A DNA stretch of 64,000 nucleotides from Arion vulgaris (lineage: Eukaryota > Mollusca > Gastropoda > Stylommatophora > Arionidae), in NCBI GenBank assembly GCA_020796225.1, contig CM036758.1, positions 69,639,274-69,703,273 on the forward strand, in the 5' to 3' direction. The notes under the pieces are model-generated. The model saw only the letters and a list, made by a program, of their open reading frames with translations, was not told the origin of the DNA and did no database searches. The position numbers and the translations under genes were made by a program. How positions within the stretch are numbered: the first letter of the stretch is position 1; the number at the start of each line of letters is the position of its first letter. Shown here piece by piece: positions 30,750-42,509 of the stretch.

Positions 30750-31002
30750 GTTCAAGATAATTGCAGCCCGTGAATGGAGCTAATCTGGCATATATGTATG
30801 GGAATGAGAAGGTTCAGTTATGACGTAGTATAGGTCAAGGTTGTGTGACGGTGTATAATTGTATTGCGGGAAGGGGCGATGAACAAATGTGACGTAGAAC
30901 GAGCTAGTCAGAACCGGTTTAAATAGTAAATAAACACAACTCTACAAAGTACCTGGCAACTTTCGAATTGTCAATGGGGCTGCAATTATCTTGAACACCC
31001 TG
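30744..31002 (+). mobile_element. mariner-type MITE, 259 bp
   Basis: Terminal inverted repeats of about 26 bp: AGGGTGTTCAAGATAATTGC plus AGCCC at the left and its reverse complement at 30976-31001, with only the outermost base differing. Flanked by TA on both sides, inside AT microsatellites. No transposase inside. TA target and such repeats indicate a Tc1/mariner source element. Confidence 0.9.
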
Positions 31003-31029
31003 TATATATACCAGAATACGTGCAGAGAA

Positions 31030-31038
31030 GAGTTTATA

Positions 31039-31075
<37 letters not shown>
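31030..31075 (+). repeat. (AT)n microsatellite
   Basis: AT run followed by T-rich tract. Confidence 0.9.
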
Positions 31076-31081
<6 letters not shown>

Positions 31082-31204
31082 TAAATTTATTTATTAATAA
31101 AGAATGGTGTGCATTTGTTTCTGCCTAAACACCAGGAAGTCACATGCAAGAGAGCGAGCTCATACGTATCATATGCTTAGTGGTTGAATCGACTCGAGTG
31201 GACA

Positions 31205-31572
31205 TCTTTAGTTTCCATCGTCTGTATACTTAGAGTGACGATGACTAATAATTCTATCTTCTGTGCACTTAGAGTGACGATGACTGATAATTCTATCTTA
31301 TGTGCCCTTAGAGCGACGATGACTGATAATTCTATCTTATGTGCACTTAGAGCGACGATGATTGATAATTCAATCTTCTGTGCACTTAGTGATAATTATA
31401 TCTTCTGTGCACTTAGAGGGACGATGATTGATAATTATATCTTCTGTGCACTTAGAGGGACGATGATTGATAATTATATCTTCTGTGCACTTAGAGGGAC
31501 GATGATTGATAATTATATCTTCTGTGCACTTAGAGGGACGATGATTGATAATCCTATCTTCTGTGCACGTAT
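31205..31572 (+). repeat. 39-bp minisatellite, about 9 copies
   Basis: Units contain CTTAGAGGGACGATGATTGA then TAATTATATCTTCTGTGCA; one unit near 31385 is deleted. Its 39-bp period (13 codons) keeps a 192-residue frame open by arithmetic alone. Confidence 0.92.
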
Positions 31573-31879
31573 CCTAATTGATATATACATTCACGTTTTA
31601 GAAAGCACAAATATTAACTCATTAACTAATAAATCGCACAGTCTATACCCACCCGTTGGCCTGCCCCATTTGGCCATGTTTCGCAGAATGCGCCATGATT
31701 TGTTTCATTGCCAAGTTAAGTTAAAATGTACCTTAACATATTTTAAACTTTACCTGTTCTAAATTTATTCTTTCGCATTCTGTTAGCTTTTGATAAATGT
31801 CTATTAATTTATTCTAAAACATTGCACATCTTCTACCAACTTCATTTTTTTTTTTAAATACAGCTTCAATTTAAATAAA

Positions 31880-32745
31880 CCTGCGAAATATATGAAACTA
31901 GGCATCAAATGGCTTAATAACAGCAGACTAATTGATCTTGACTTTGCCGATGACGTGGTCACATTGAATTCAACCACACAAGCAACCCAAAAACTAACGA
32001 GCAATCTTTGCACACTTGCAGAACAGGTCTCCAGATTAATTCTGCCAAGACCAAAATTATGGACCTTACAAACTCGACAGACAACATCGTAATAAATGGC
32101 CAAACACTGGAGAAAGTTAAACATTTTACATATTTGGGTAGTAAAGTGTCAAACAATGGAGACACGATGAAAGAAATAAACTCTCGTATTGCTTGCTCTA
32201 GCAGTTAGTGCCTTCACTAAATTAACGAATATCTCGCAATCTAAAGACCTTAGTATATGTACAAAAGTTAAATTGTTTAGGTCATGTGTGATTCATGTAC
32301 TGACCTACGGTTGTGAAAGTTGAAAATCAACAAACAAAATTAGTACGAAACTGAACAGCTTTGAGAATAAATGTCTCCGAAAATTATTAAAAGTCAAATG
32401 GAGTTGATTTCGTTTCTAACAACACAGTGAGAGATAGAACACACCAACAACCCGTATCAAATGTTATAAGGAAACGAAGGTGGAAATATTTAGGTCATGT
32501 TCTTAGATCAGACGAAAAGAGACTAAATCGACAAGTCCTTATGTGGTCACCAGTTGGCAAATGAAAACGTGGAAGACCTAAGACTACTCTTCGAAGAACA
32601 ATCCTACAAGAAAGCTAACTATTGGGATGTAAAACCATACGAGATCTCCAACTGCTAGCAACGAACCACATTACATGGAGATCTAAAACCTCTGCCTTAT
32701 GTGCCGCCTTTGACACGAAAGGAACAAACTAACTAACTAACTAAT
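31880..32745 (+). pseudogene. RTE-like LINE reverse transcriptase, 3' half, with (AACT)n tail
   Basis: The frame holds LIDLDFADDVVTL with FADD at 31943-31954, then, after a one-base shift, GLQINSAKTKIMDL and FTYLGSKVSNNGDTMKEINS. Downstream only fragments remain (TYGCESW-like at 32305, RWKYLGHVL-like near 32485). It ends in AACTAACTAACTAACTAA. FADD, the GL-x-(I/V)-N-x-x-K-T-(K/E)-x-M box and YLG identify an RTE-like RT. Multiple stops and shifts. Confidence 0.82.
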
Positions 32746-33405
32746 ATATGAAAAAACAGAATTCAGCCTTGACGTGTTTTTGTTTCAATGCGGAAGTCAA
32801 TATGTCAACACAAATATTTATTTCATTTTTACTATAAAAATGTCAACTAAACAAAATATTAGATTTTGAAAAGATTTTAAAAAGTAGTAATATATGGATA
32901 TGTACTATCAAATAGCTTCTTCTCTGTATAATCATTACACGTTAAGATACACTCCACAAAGTTCAATATCAGAACGCAATAAATACTTATTTTCCAATCA
33001 TAATAACAATCGCAAGATAAAAAAGAAATCAAAGTGACATAGATGACATTTTGATGTGATTTTTTTTTTAAATCAACTAAAATAACATCGAGAGACGCAA
33101 ATAATAATCGACTTTAATAAACCAGAAATATCCAGAAAATAAATGAAAAACTGTTATATTTAATTCAATTCAAAGCTTATGTCAATTATTAAAGTCAAAA
33201 TGACATGTAAAGAATTTATAAATAAAATACATACACAGACAAAGAATAAATATTTGTTTTTCAAGAATAATTTCAGAAATAAAAGATTTCTTTAAAGGGC
33301 CAATGTTTCTTTAAAGGACGAAATAAAGTGTTAATTAAAATAAACACCGCGGTGTTATAAGTAGGAGAATCATGGATAATGGATAAATACCAGCAAGTTG
33401 AACAT
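32746..33405. other. AT-rich unassigned DNA
   Basis: No frames or repeats that I can assign. Confidence 0.45.
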
Positions 33406-33407
33406 TT

Positions 33408-33545
33408 GAGGTGGGACGGATTAGCGCAAAGCATTAGCGCTCGCATATCGCCTCAGACACGAGGGGGTTGCTGGTTCCATTTCCACACTCGGCGTTCCTC
33501 ACGTGAGAAAGGGAATTAGCCCTCATACCTTCTCCACACTAGAAG
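33408..33545 (+). mobile_element. SINE-G copy (tRNA-like head)
   Basis: TTAGCGCAAAGCATTAGCGC and GCTGGTTCCATTTCCACACT are A- and B-box-like; then CACGTGAGAAAGGGAATTAG. A match in opposite orientation lies at 50432-50545. Two copies only. Confidence 0.5.
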
Positions 33546-33647
33546 CTAGAAATGTGAAATAAAGGACTGAAAATGCTAGGGAATTTATTTTTAATATAAG
33601 ACTTAGGGAGGTTAGGAGTTCTAATACAGAGCTCGTCGTTCTGTTTA

Positions 33648-33770
33648 CTTCTTCTTCTTCTTCTTTGAACGTTCCATATAGAACACTTGTGAACCACACT
33701 TTGTGATTTGTATGTGATCTGAGCCTAATAGAGCCAAATAATTGTTGGCAAAAAGAAATTGTACGTTGTA
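33648..33770 (-). mobile_element. SINE-B copy, truncated
   Basis: Contains the (GAA)n tail (as TTC) and 3' third only, with an extra 30 or so bases after GAGCCTAATAGAG. Confidence 0.7.
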
Positions 33771-33855
33771 AATTTGAAAAAAATGGCAATAGCATGTTTT
33801 GGGGTTTTAAAAAACATTTGTTATACTACATGGTACATAGAGTAATATCTGTTAG

Positions 33856-34165
33856 GTCCCTAGGGCGTGCGGTATATTTTCTCAGTATGATGCAAGTTTT
33901 CGAAATGCCGCTCCTAAGTGTTTTTTTCTGTAAAATAACTTTAGATTGTTAATTTTTTTTTTTTATGTAACTGCATAATATGTACGAATATTAAATCGTA
34001 TACATCAGTGTCGGAATAACATAGACTAATATAGAAAAGCGTTACGTAAAGATTTTTAATTATTGAATGGTTCAAATTGTATTTGATTTCGCCGCTTATG
34101 CCAATATACGGACCCGCCTGATGCGGTCGTCTCTTTGTTTCATGGCACACGGCCCTGTTAGGCCT
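33856..34165 (+). mobile_element. hAT-like MITE family copy with an internal insertion
   Basis: Left end CTAGGGCGTGCGGTATATTT, right end CATGGCACACGGCCCTG; related to 53485-53660 (TTTTCTCAGTATGATGCAAG, GCCGCTTAT, CGGTCGCCTCT). About 100 extra bases near 33945-34065 relative to that copy. Confidence 0.5.
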
Positions 34166-34167
34166 GT

Positions 34168-34302
34168 ATTTTTGATTGAGCATCGGCACACGATGGGTGA
34201 TGTGGTCAACATCACACCGGCTGCCGTTAGTTCCCAGTGCTTTACCAGGTACTCAGTTGAGGCTGGATCGACCTAAGAGCCGCTACGGTCGGAAAATTTT
34301 CA
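34168..34302 (-). mobile_element. SINE-F copy, partial
   Basis: GCATCGGCACACGATGGGTG and TGATGTGGTCAACATCAC are the reverse of the SINE-F 3' part. Confidence 0.6.
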
Positions 34303-34335
34303 AGGTATTCTTTTCTTATTGTTCATGGTCTTCTT

Positions 34336-36173
34336 TTTCTTCTTCAATTATTCTGCAGCCGTTGAGATCTGTATTTTCTTCTTCAATTATTCTGCAGCCG
34401 TTGAGATCTGTATTTTCTTCTTCAATTATTCTGCAGCCGTTGAGATCTGTATTTTCTTCTTCAATTATTCTGCAGCCGTTGAGATCTGTATTTTCTTCTT
34501 CAATTATTCTGCAGCCGTTGAGATCTGTATTTTCTTCTTCAATTATTCTGCAGCCGTTGAGATCTGTATTTTCTTCTTCAATTATTCTGCAGCAGTTGAG
34601 ATCTGTATTTTCTTCTTCAATTATTCTGCAGCCGTTGAGATCTGTATTTTCTTCTTCAATTATTCTGCAGCCGTTGAGATCTGTATTTTCTTCTTCAATT
34701 ATTCTGCAGCCGTTGAGATCTGTATTTTCTTCTTCAATTATTCTGCAGCCGTTGAGATCTGTATTTTCTTCTTCAATTATTCTGCAGCCGTTGAGATCTG
34801 TATTTTCTTCTTCAATTATTCTGCAGCCGTTGAGATCTGTATTTTCTTCTTCAATTATTCTGCAGCCGTTGAGATCTGTATTTTCTTCTTCAATTATTCT
34901 GCAGCAGTTGAGATCTGTATTTTCTTCTTCAATTATTCTGCAGCAGTTGAGATCTGTATTTTCTTCTTCAATTATTCTGCAGCCGTTGAGATCTGTATTT
35001 TCTTCTTCAATTATTCTGCAGCAGTTGAGATCTGTATTTTCTTCTTCAATTATTCTGCAGCAGTTGAGATCTGTATTTTCTTCTTCAATTATTCTGCAGC
35101 CGTTGAGATCTGTATTTTCTTCTTCAATTATTCTGCAGCAGTTGAGATCTGTATTTTCTTCTTCAATTATTCTGCAGCAGTTGAGATCTGTATTTTCTTC
35201 TTCAATTATTCTGCAGCAGTTGAGATCTGTATTTTCTTCTTCAATTATTCTGCAGCAGTTGAGATCTGTATTTTCTTCTTCAATTATTCTGCAGCCGTTG
35301 AGATCTGTATTTTCTTCTTCAATTATTCTGCAGCCGTTGAGATCTGTATTTTCTTCTTCAATTATTCTGCAGCCGTTGAGATCTGTATTTTCTTCTTCAA
35401 TTATTCTGCAGCCGTTGAGATCTGTATTTTCTTCTTCAATTATTCTGCAGCCGTTGAGATCTGTATTTTCTTCTTCAATTATTCTGCAGCCGTTGAGATC
35501 TGTATTTTCTTCTTCAATTATTCTGCAGCCGTTGAGATCTGTATTTTCTTCTTCAATTATTCTGCAGCCGTTGAGATCTGTATTTTCTTCTTCAATTATT
35601 CTGCAGCCGTTGAGATCTGTATTTTCTTCTTCAATTATTCTGCAGCAGTTAAGATCTGTATTTTCTTCTTCAATTATTCTGCAGCAGTTAAGATCTGTAT
35701 TTTCTTCTTCAATTATTCTGCAGCAGTTGAGATCTGTATTTTCTTCTTCAATTATTCTGCAGCCGTTGAGATCTGTATTTTCTTCTTCAATTATTCTGCA
35801 GCCGTTGAGATCTGTATTTTCTTCTTCAATTATTCTGCAGCCGTTGAGATCTGTATTTTCTTCTTCAATTATTCTGCAGCCGTTGAGATCTGTATTTTCT
35901 TCTTCAATTATTCTGCAGCCGTTGAGATCTGTATTTTCTTCTTCAATTATTCTGCAGCCGTTGAGATCTGTATTTTCTTCTTCAATTATTCTGCAGCCGT
36001 TGAGATCTGTATTTTCTTCTTCAATTATTCTGCAGCCGTTGAGATCTGTATTTTCTTCTTCAATTATTCTGCAGCCGTTGAGATCTGTATTTTCTTCTTC
36101 AATTATTCTGCAGCCGTTGAGATCTGTATTTTCTTCTTCAATTATTCTGCACCCTGTTGAGATCTGTATTTTC
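34336..36173 (+). repeat. 39-bp minisatellite, about 47 copies, highly homogeneous
   Basis: Unit starts TTCTTCTTCAATTATTCTGC and continues AGCCGTTGAGATCTGTATT. Units are identical except for CAGCCG/CAGCAG and two GTTAAG units (35650, 35690). In order: 6 CCG, 1 CAG, 7 CCG, 2 CAG, 1 CCG, 2 CAG, 1 CCG, 4 CAG, a run of about 9 CCG, 3 CAG, then about 10 CCG and a final CACCCTG unit. Each unit has CTGCAG and AGATCT. Because 39 = 3 x 13 and the unit lacks stops in three frames, there are frames of 678, 613 and 619 residues; these are not evidence of proteins. Confidence 0.97.
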
Positions 36174-36283
36174 AAAGAAAAGTCTAGTATTATTTTGTTA
36201 ATTTATTCGTGAATTGCTACTGTGGTTCCTCGTACGGGTTTCCATTTTGTTTAGTTTCAAGGAAGCATGTTACTAATGAATTG

Positions 36284-36692
36284 TTTCATTGATAGGACCA
36301 TCATCATTGCACTTCAGTGAGTAACCATCTATGCTCCGAGAAAGATCTCAGCTACAGTGCAAAACTCCGTAGCACCGGCGCGGGTCACGATGTAATTTTG
36401 AAGATGAAGATATTTTTGTAGAAATTCTACGTGTAAGCTTTTCTACTGAATTTTGATCGTGCATCGACTTTCCAGCCTACTATTCTCGATTTTGAACTGC
36501 CAAGGGTTCTTTTACGTACTCAAATTTAACACGAGACCTACATTTTGTCGTCCGTCTCCGATAGGACTAGGAACTCGAACATCTACACTGAGATCAGGGG
36601 TCTCTGGAAAACTATCCAGATGGCTCCACGAGGGAGCTAACCTGGTACCTTTGGCAAGAGAGACGAGTATCTAGCCTCTATGACACAGAGAA
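36284..36692 (-). mobile_element. SINE-A copy
   Basis: Follows the 39-bp array after about 110 bp. Tail, body and head recognisable; head degraded (TAGCCTCTATGACACAGAG). Confidence 0.75.
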
Positions 36693-36949
36693 TCTAAATG
36701 TTACTAATTATCGCCCAGCACTTGGCAATGGACCAGAAAGATATGGTGGTTAATAATATCATGATGATGTATACCTATCTCTCACTCTAAAGCAGTGGTT
36801 CTAAACATTTTTAATCTGGTGCCCATCTCCTCTGCATTGAAGACGAAGCAAGACTCCCCCATTCCACTTTTCCCCTCATTTTGCTCTGTCATATCAACCT
36901 GCTCAGGATACTCCATCTGCGACGGTATGACAGGACTACAAACAGGAAA

Positions 36950-37262
36950 GTTTGGAATAGAACAGGACAGCGACAGGTGGAACAAAAGATACGGAGCAGA
37001 AGGTGGCGATGGATATGACACACACTGAGGAAACCCCATAAGAGCATCACAAGACAGGCTCTCCGATGGAGCCATCAGGGCAACAGAGGTAGGAGGAAGA
37101 ACCAGGAACACTTGGAGACGGGAGTTGGAGACGGAATGCAAGAAAATGGGGAGAGAGTGTAGAGATCTGGAAAGGATGGCTTTGGATAGGCGGGCTTGGA
37201 GGGCCTTGGTTGCGGACCTATGTTTCCCTAGGGGCGAAGGGTGAAGAGATATCAACTGTACT
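36950..37262 (+). pseudogene. LINE ORF2 C-terminus
   Basis: Plus strand reads RRWRWI/H-like GDGYDTH... with RHTLRKP-type words, then NTWRRELETECKKMGRECRD and LERMALDRRAWRALVADLCF. R-P-x-x-T-W-R-R-(E/D)-L-E-x-E and D-R-x-x-W-R-x-L-V are standard ends of RTE-like ORF2. A second copy lies at 49610-49890. Confidence 0.72.
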
Positions 37263-37451
37263 TTCCTATGAACAAACGTTAAAAATATTTCTTCTTACTC
37301 AGAGTTTTATTTTTTAACACTACTGTCACCTAAACAAATTAACGTTAACAGAAAGAAAAGTAAACATAAAAAAGTATGTTTTTCTCTCCATAATTCTCAA
37401 TAAAATATGATAACAATGTCAACATGAGTTTCAATCATTGATGTTCTTTTT

Positions 37452-37706
37452 CGCCCATGTGCTGCCGGAGTTACAAGGGAGCAACAAATATTAACACTGC
37501 AACCTACAAGGCATGTCGTAAAGGCGACTGAGGTAGGGTTAACGGAAGCTACCCTAGTAAATAAAAAGCGTCGGAGAAATCAGATGTGCTGACCTACTTG
37601 TAAGCGCATAATTTCACAACGCACAATCGCTCTTAGGCTCAGATAATATACAAATAACAAAGAGTGATTAACACGTGGTCGATATGGAGCGTTCGCAGAA
37701 GAAGAT
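37452..37706 (+). mobile_element. SINE-B copy, full length
   Basis: CGCCCATGTGCTGCCGGAGT to GTTCGCAGAAGAAGATG; a few short deletions. Confidence 0.78.
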
Positions 37707-38255
37707 GTTCATTGTTATTTTAAAATATATTTTGAAATTAATTTTAATCAAATAACAAATTTAAAATGGAATATAAGTTAGTATAAAAACTAATTAAAAC
37801 TTACAAATCCACTAACTTTTCAAAACGTCTGACGCCTCTATTGGAACTGCCTCACACCTCTCTGGGTAGGCGCTCATCCCAGGATGAGAACTACTGCTAC
37901 ATATTGAGTTGTTTCTTTATGTAAATGTTATCAAAAACATTTATCATACACAAACTCCATGAACAATAACATAAAAAGCAGCTATCAAATGAAACGAAAA
38001 GCATGAATGAATTGATGGCGCTATCGATTTTTGTAACATAAGCTTAACCTCAATCGTTCCTTCTTTCTTATTTAATATTCTTCCCAATGGAACAGAGAAC
38101 TATTGCACGTTATCAATTGATATTAGATGTTAAATTCATTTAATTTCAATGTTCTATGTGTTTATATTTCAAATTTTTAGTCAAGTCTTTAATAATTTCA
38201 GTTTTAGAATTCAAGTGCGCTTTAATACAATCTTCCAGTCTTTAGAACCACTCAT
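37707..38255. other. Unassigned AT-rich DNA
   Basis: Nothing supportable. Confidence 0.4.
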
Positions 38256-38261
38256 CTCATG

Positions 38262-38480
38262 CCCACCCTGCCGCCTGCCTGCCCGTCCGCCACTACCTAC
38301 ATACCTACCCACCTACATACCTACCCACCTACATACTACCCTACCTACCTGCCTGCCTGCTCTCACCAACCCACGCGTCCACCTACTAGCATGCCCACAT
38401 ACCTGCACGCCCAAATACCTGCACACCGAAATACCCGCACGCCCACCTACCGCACGCCTAACTACTTACTTACCTGCCCA
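38262..38480 (+). repeat. CCTACATACCTACCCA-type low-complexity array
   Basis: Irregular Pro/Thr/Tyr-coding simple repeat; the 177-residue frame is read-through. Confidence 0.85.
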
Positions 38481-38524
38481 CCCGATTGACCATCTGTCTG
38501 CGAACCGTGCCTTGTCATGCCATG

Positions 38525-38705
38525 CCAGTCCCATCTGTCTGTCCTGTCTATATCCTTTTAGTGTCCCGTTTGGCACATACGATTGCACATTTTCGTTGTC
38601 GTTCTGCCGCCACGCTGCTGTTTCTCATGCCTGGACACACTCTATCAACTCTTTCCGCAATTCTTCTTCACGTTGTCTTTAAACGTCCATGTCTTCTTGT
38701 CCTAT
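38525..38705 (-). pseudogene. Short LINE C-terminal fragment
   Basis: Minus strand has RRIAERVDRVCPGMRNSSVA and AERQRKCAIVCAKRDTKRI; related to 19845-19998. Confidence 0.5.
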
Positions 38706-38871
38706 CTGCTGCCCTTCAGAGATCTGTCCTAACCAATGTCGCTATTTGCATACAACATACTTACTCAATTCACCTCCACCTTCATCTTCTAATGATGGTC
38801 TCAATCGATTATAATGATTAAAATGAAGATTAAGAAAGATTAAAGGAAGATTTAAAAAAAACCACATAAAA

Positions 38872-39053
38872 ATATTTCCTACAAAATATTTTAACGATCT
38901 TCTAAATTACAAAGGGAGTACTCGTCTGTGCAAGGGAGTTCGTGCACTGCTGCTGAGATTTTCCTGTTTTAAAAGAATTTGTGACACATGGCTACTCACC
39001 GAAGTGCAATGATGGTGGTCATGTAAATCAGTGAATCAATCCATTTGTTCCGA
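38872..39053 (+). mobile_element. SINE-A copy, 5'-truncated
   Basis: Body and tail only: CCGAAGTGCAATGATGGTGG then a CAATCC tail. Head absent. Confidence 0.7.
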
Positions 39054-39057
39054 TATT

Positions 39058-39240
39058 TTTCGTATCAGTATAGATTGTTTTCGGTTTCCCCATGGTGTAC
39101 GTCTTTCTTGAACACTTTGCTGCCCACTTCAATGACTGCTTTGTTATTCTTTGATCATTTCTTCTCAGAGTATGTCCAACATATCTCAATCTTCTCTTTC
39201 TTATAACATTTCCTGCTGATGGTTGAACAGAGATTATAAA
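39058..39240 (-). pseudogene. RTE-like LINE C-terminal fragment
   Basis: Same family as 20060-20340 (AGTATGTCCAACATATCTCA, TCTTGAACACTTTGCTGCCC). Decayed. Confidence 0.6.
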
Positions 39241-39249
39241 GGGTTTAAA

Positions 39250-39467
39250 ACATAATGATTGTCTTCATTCACCAGGTTTTACACCAAATGGCCCAGTCCA
39301 TTTCCGCAGAAATAGCACCTCCTCTGCCGAGAGTATTTCACAAAGCACGAACTCCGTAACTCCGGCAACAATCCTATGGTCCGTGAAAAATAATACACGT
39401 GAACAGAATGATACGATCTGGATTCAAACTCACGACCTTCAAATCGCAAGGGAAGGACCATAGAGAA
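39250..39467 (-). mobile_element. SINE-D copy
   Basis: CTTCATTCACCAGGTTTTAC through GATTCAAACTCACGACC; B-box mutated. Confidence 0.7.
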
Positions 39468-39779
39468 TAATAGAAAGATAAAACAAATATATCTGATAAT
39501 TTGCATATTGTAACACCTTTGTGATTTGTTTGTATGTTAGTAACTTTTTCATGTCCCTTCTTAATGTATCGTTGACCATTTCTATACTCACTTTCATTTC
39601 TTGATCACATATGAGAGAAAAATGTTTTACTTAATTGCAAGACAACAAGACACATGCAAAATATGGAGCGACGGCATCAAGAACTTAAGAAAATAAATAG
39701 CAGCTTATCAAGTGTCTTAGAGCAGGCACACACGACAAAACCACTACACACCCCCATGCCTCCAACATGTCTACATTTA

Positions 39780-40206
39780 TTGATAGGACTATCATCACTG
39801 CACTTCAGTGAGTAACCATGTATTCTCCGATCTCTTTCTTACACAGGAAGATCTCAACGGCCGTGCACGAACTCCGTAGCACTGACGAGGGTATCCGATG
39901 TAATCTGCAAAAAATGAAAATTGTTTGGAGGAATTTTTATTTTTTAATCGTTCTAATGAATTTTGCACATGACAGAGGCTTTGTAGACAGCTCTTTTCGA
40001 TTTTCAACTGCCAACGTTTCTTTTATTTGCTCACCTTGAAGACAGGATCTATGGTTTATCGTCCGTCTGCGATAGGACTAGGAACTCGATCCCACCTACA
40101 CTGATATCAGCGATCTCTGGAAAATGTCCAGATTGCTCTACGAGGGAGCGACTCGAGTACCTCCGGAACGAGAGGTGAGCACGTAACCTCTTCGCTACAG
40201 AAACCT
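39780..40206 (-). mobile_element. SINE-A copy
   Basis: GATAGGACTATCATCACTGC to ACGTAACCTCTTCGCTACAG. Confidence 0.78.
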
Positions 40207-40540
40207 CATTCATTCTTTCAACACTTGTACAAGGAAGTAAATAGTGCAAGAAAAGACGAAGAAAACAAAACGAGTTAAATGTTTTTTAATAGAAATTTAT
40301 CAACCGACTTGTCTTTGATAATTATTCCATATCATTAGTAGGATAAGAATTTCAACATATTTGCAATTGTTGCACATACTACATCATAATTGTTTGATCA
40401 ATGACTGTCATTTAATTGTCTTAAAAACATTAATAGCGCCATTTGTGGGTTTATGACGTCTGCGTTTGAAATACCTAACGATTAAATATTGATGAATAAT
40501 AGAAGCAATCAGCCTTTACGCACTTTCACAGCTCGGGCAC

Positions 40541-40803
40541 ATTCTTCTTCTGTTAGAATGCTCCATATCAACCACTTGTTAACCACTCTTTGCGATGTTT
40601 TGTGATCTGAGCCTAAAAGCGATTGTACGTTGTGCAAGCTATGCGCCTACAAGTAGAAATGCACATCCGACTTCTGCGATGCTTTTTATTTACTAGGGTA
40701 GCTTCCCTAGGTCCTATATCAGTCACCTCTTACAAAATGCCTTGTAGGTCTCAGTGGTACTATTCTTTGCTTCCCTTGCGGGTCCCGACATCACACAGGC
40801 GAC
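40541..40803 (-). mobile_element. SINE-B copy
   Basis: Full length; the GAA tail is TTCTTCTTCTG on this strand. Confidence 0.78.
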
Positions 40804-40961
40804 AGTTATTCAAATGATTCCATCTTACTTCCCAGTCTTATGCTGACCACTAATGTTGACAAATAACACTGCCAAAAAGTGTACAAAATACACCATCAAT
40901 TTGTTTGTATATCATTGAAGATTTGGACAGAAGGGTTTTGACGCAGACACTCTAAGAATGT

Positions 40962-41417
40962 TTGATTGATTGATTGATTGATTGATCGATTGATAAGACC
41001 ATCATCATTGCACTTCGGAAAGTAACCTTGTGTGCTCCGATCTCTTTCATATACAGGAAGATCTCAGCTGCAGTGCACGAACTCCGTAACACCGGCGAGG
41101 ATCCCCGATGTAATTTTAAAGATTCTTAAGTTATTTTTGTAGGAATTTTATTTCCAATATTTTCTAATGATGTGTGCCCTGGCAGCAGCTTTCTAGCTCA
41201 TCTCGATTTTGAACTGCCTAGGGTTCTTTTTTACGTGCTCATATTTAACACACGACCTACGTTTTATCGTCCATCTCCGATAGGACTAGGAACTCGATCT
41301 CACCTACACTGAGATCAGAGATCTCTTGAAAAATATCAAGGTGGTTCTACGAGAGAAAGAACATAGTACATTTGACACGAGAGACGGGCACTGAACATCT
41401 ACGCCACAGATATCCCT
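40962..41417 (-). mobile_element. SINE-A copy, full length
   Basis: The tail is a clear (ATTG)n of six units; the head contains the A-box-like TGTGGCGTAGATGTTCAGTG. Confidence 0.8.
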
Positions 41418-41544
41418 GTGGCGTAGCAATTTACACTGAACCCTAAGCTCTTCCTCTTCTGTTCCTTAGCTTTGCATGCAATTCTTAACATTGCTTTATA
41501 AAAACAGATATTAGCAAACGGAATCTGAAGTTTGTCTAAGGGAT

Positions 41545-41705
41545 TTGCATAATATTTATTTCATTGCCTCTGGTTTCATTGTGTGGCTCAGTCAATCTCC
41601 ACAGAAATGGCGTGCCAAATGCTGAGAAAATTTCACAAAGCAATAACTCTGTAACTCCAGTAAAAATTATAAGAGATCTGAAAATAATGCATTCGTGAAC
41701 AGAAC
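41545..41705 (-). mobile_element. SINE-D copy, truncated by SINE-B
   Basis: TTCATTGCCTCTGGTTTCAT to TGCATTCGTGAACAGAAC, where SINE-B begins. Confidence 0.65.
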
Positions 41706-41711
41706 CAACCG

Positions 41712-41892
41712 TATGTTGACAAAGCTCTCAAGGGGAGCAAAGAATAGTAACACTGCGACCTACAAGGCATGTCGTAAGAAGCGATTGATGTAGGGGCCTA
41801 GGGAAGCTACCGTAGTAAATAAAAAGCGTCGCATATATCGGATGCGCTGGCCTACTTGTATGCGCATAGCTGACCCAACGTACAATCGATAT
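41712..41892 (+). mobile_element. SINE-B copy, 3'-truncated
   Basis: AAGGGGAGCAAAGAATAGTA to AACGTACAATCGAT. Confidence 0.75.
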
Positions 41893-42145
41893 TTAATATT
41901 TCCAGTTGATTTCTTTTCTATTCAGTTCATACATAATCAATCATATTAAATTGTGCATTCTATGAGATCGTGACCTACATTTGAAACAAAATGATCTTAA
42001 GATTCAAAGATACCAGATCAGAGAAACTTGAGTAACGGAAGAGATGTTGACTTTCATCAGCAAAGTGCAGTTGCATTTATGCTGCGCAGCTTCTTCGCTT
42101 GTCGCTTATGTTCTATTGTAGTTTTGAACCGATATCTGCCCCCTG

Positions 42146-42312
42146 CAGTGGCGACTCGTCATTAAGGGCCACTGGAGCCGTGCCACACCAAAAATAGAAT
42201 GTAATGTGTATTTATTATATTATAAATTAAAATATAACCTAACCCAAATTCATGATTTTCCGGAAAATTTGTCTCTGGCCCCACCAACAAAAAAGATCAT
42301 GAGCCGCCACTG
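42146..42312 (+). mobile_element. hAT-type MITE, 167 bp
   Basis: CAGTGGCGACTC ... GAGCCGCCACTG ends. Flanks GCCCCCTG and GATCCCTG agree at 6 of 8. Inside: TATAACCTAACCCAAATTCA. Confidence 0.82.
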
Positions 42313-42509
42313 GATCCCTGTATATCGATCTCACAGTTTGCAGTAATCTGCTTCTTGTGTATCGTTTTCCGAATTCACTGTTTTGACTCAGTGATATCCA
42401 AGGTTTTTGTATATTGGGGCAAATTTGACTAATGACTGTGGAAGTGCAGGCGCCGTGTGACAATTGCAATGATATTAATAATAATAATAAAATTAATAGC
42501 CAACCGTCG

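Noticed and set aside
34176..36212. A 678-residue protein made of 13-residue repeats (and 613 and 619 residue frames on the other frame and strand)
   Set aside because: All three arise from one 39-bp unit whose length is a multiple of three; no start context, no non-repeat domain, and the frames are mutually exclusive.
38149..38821. Pro/Thr-rich secreted protein
   Set aside because: Composed of CCTACATACC simple repeats followed by the reverse strand of a LINE fragment.
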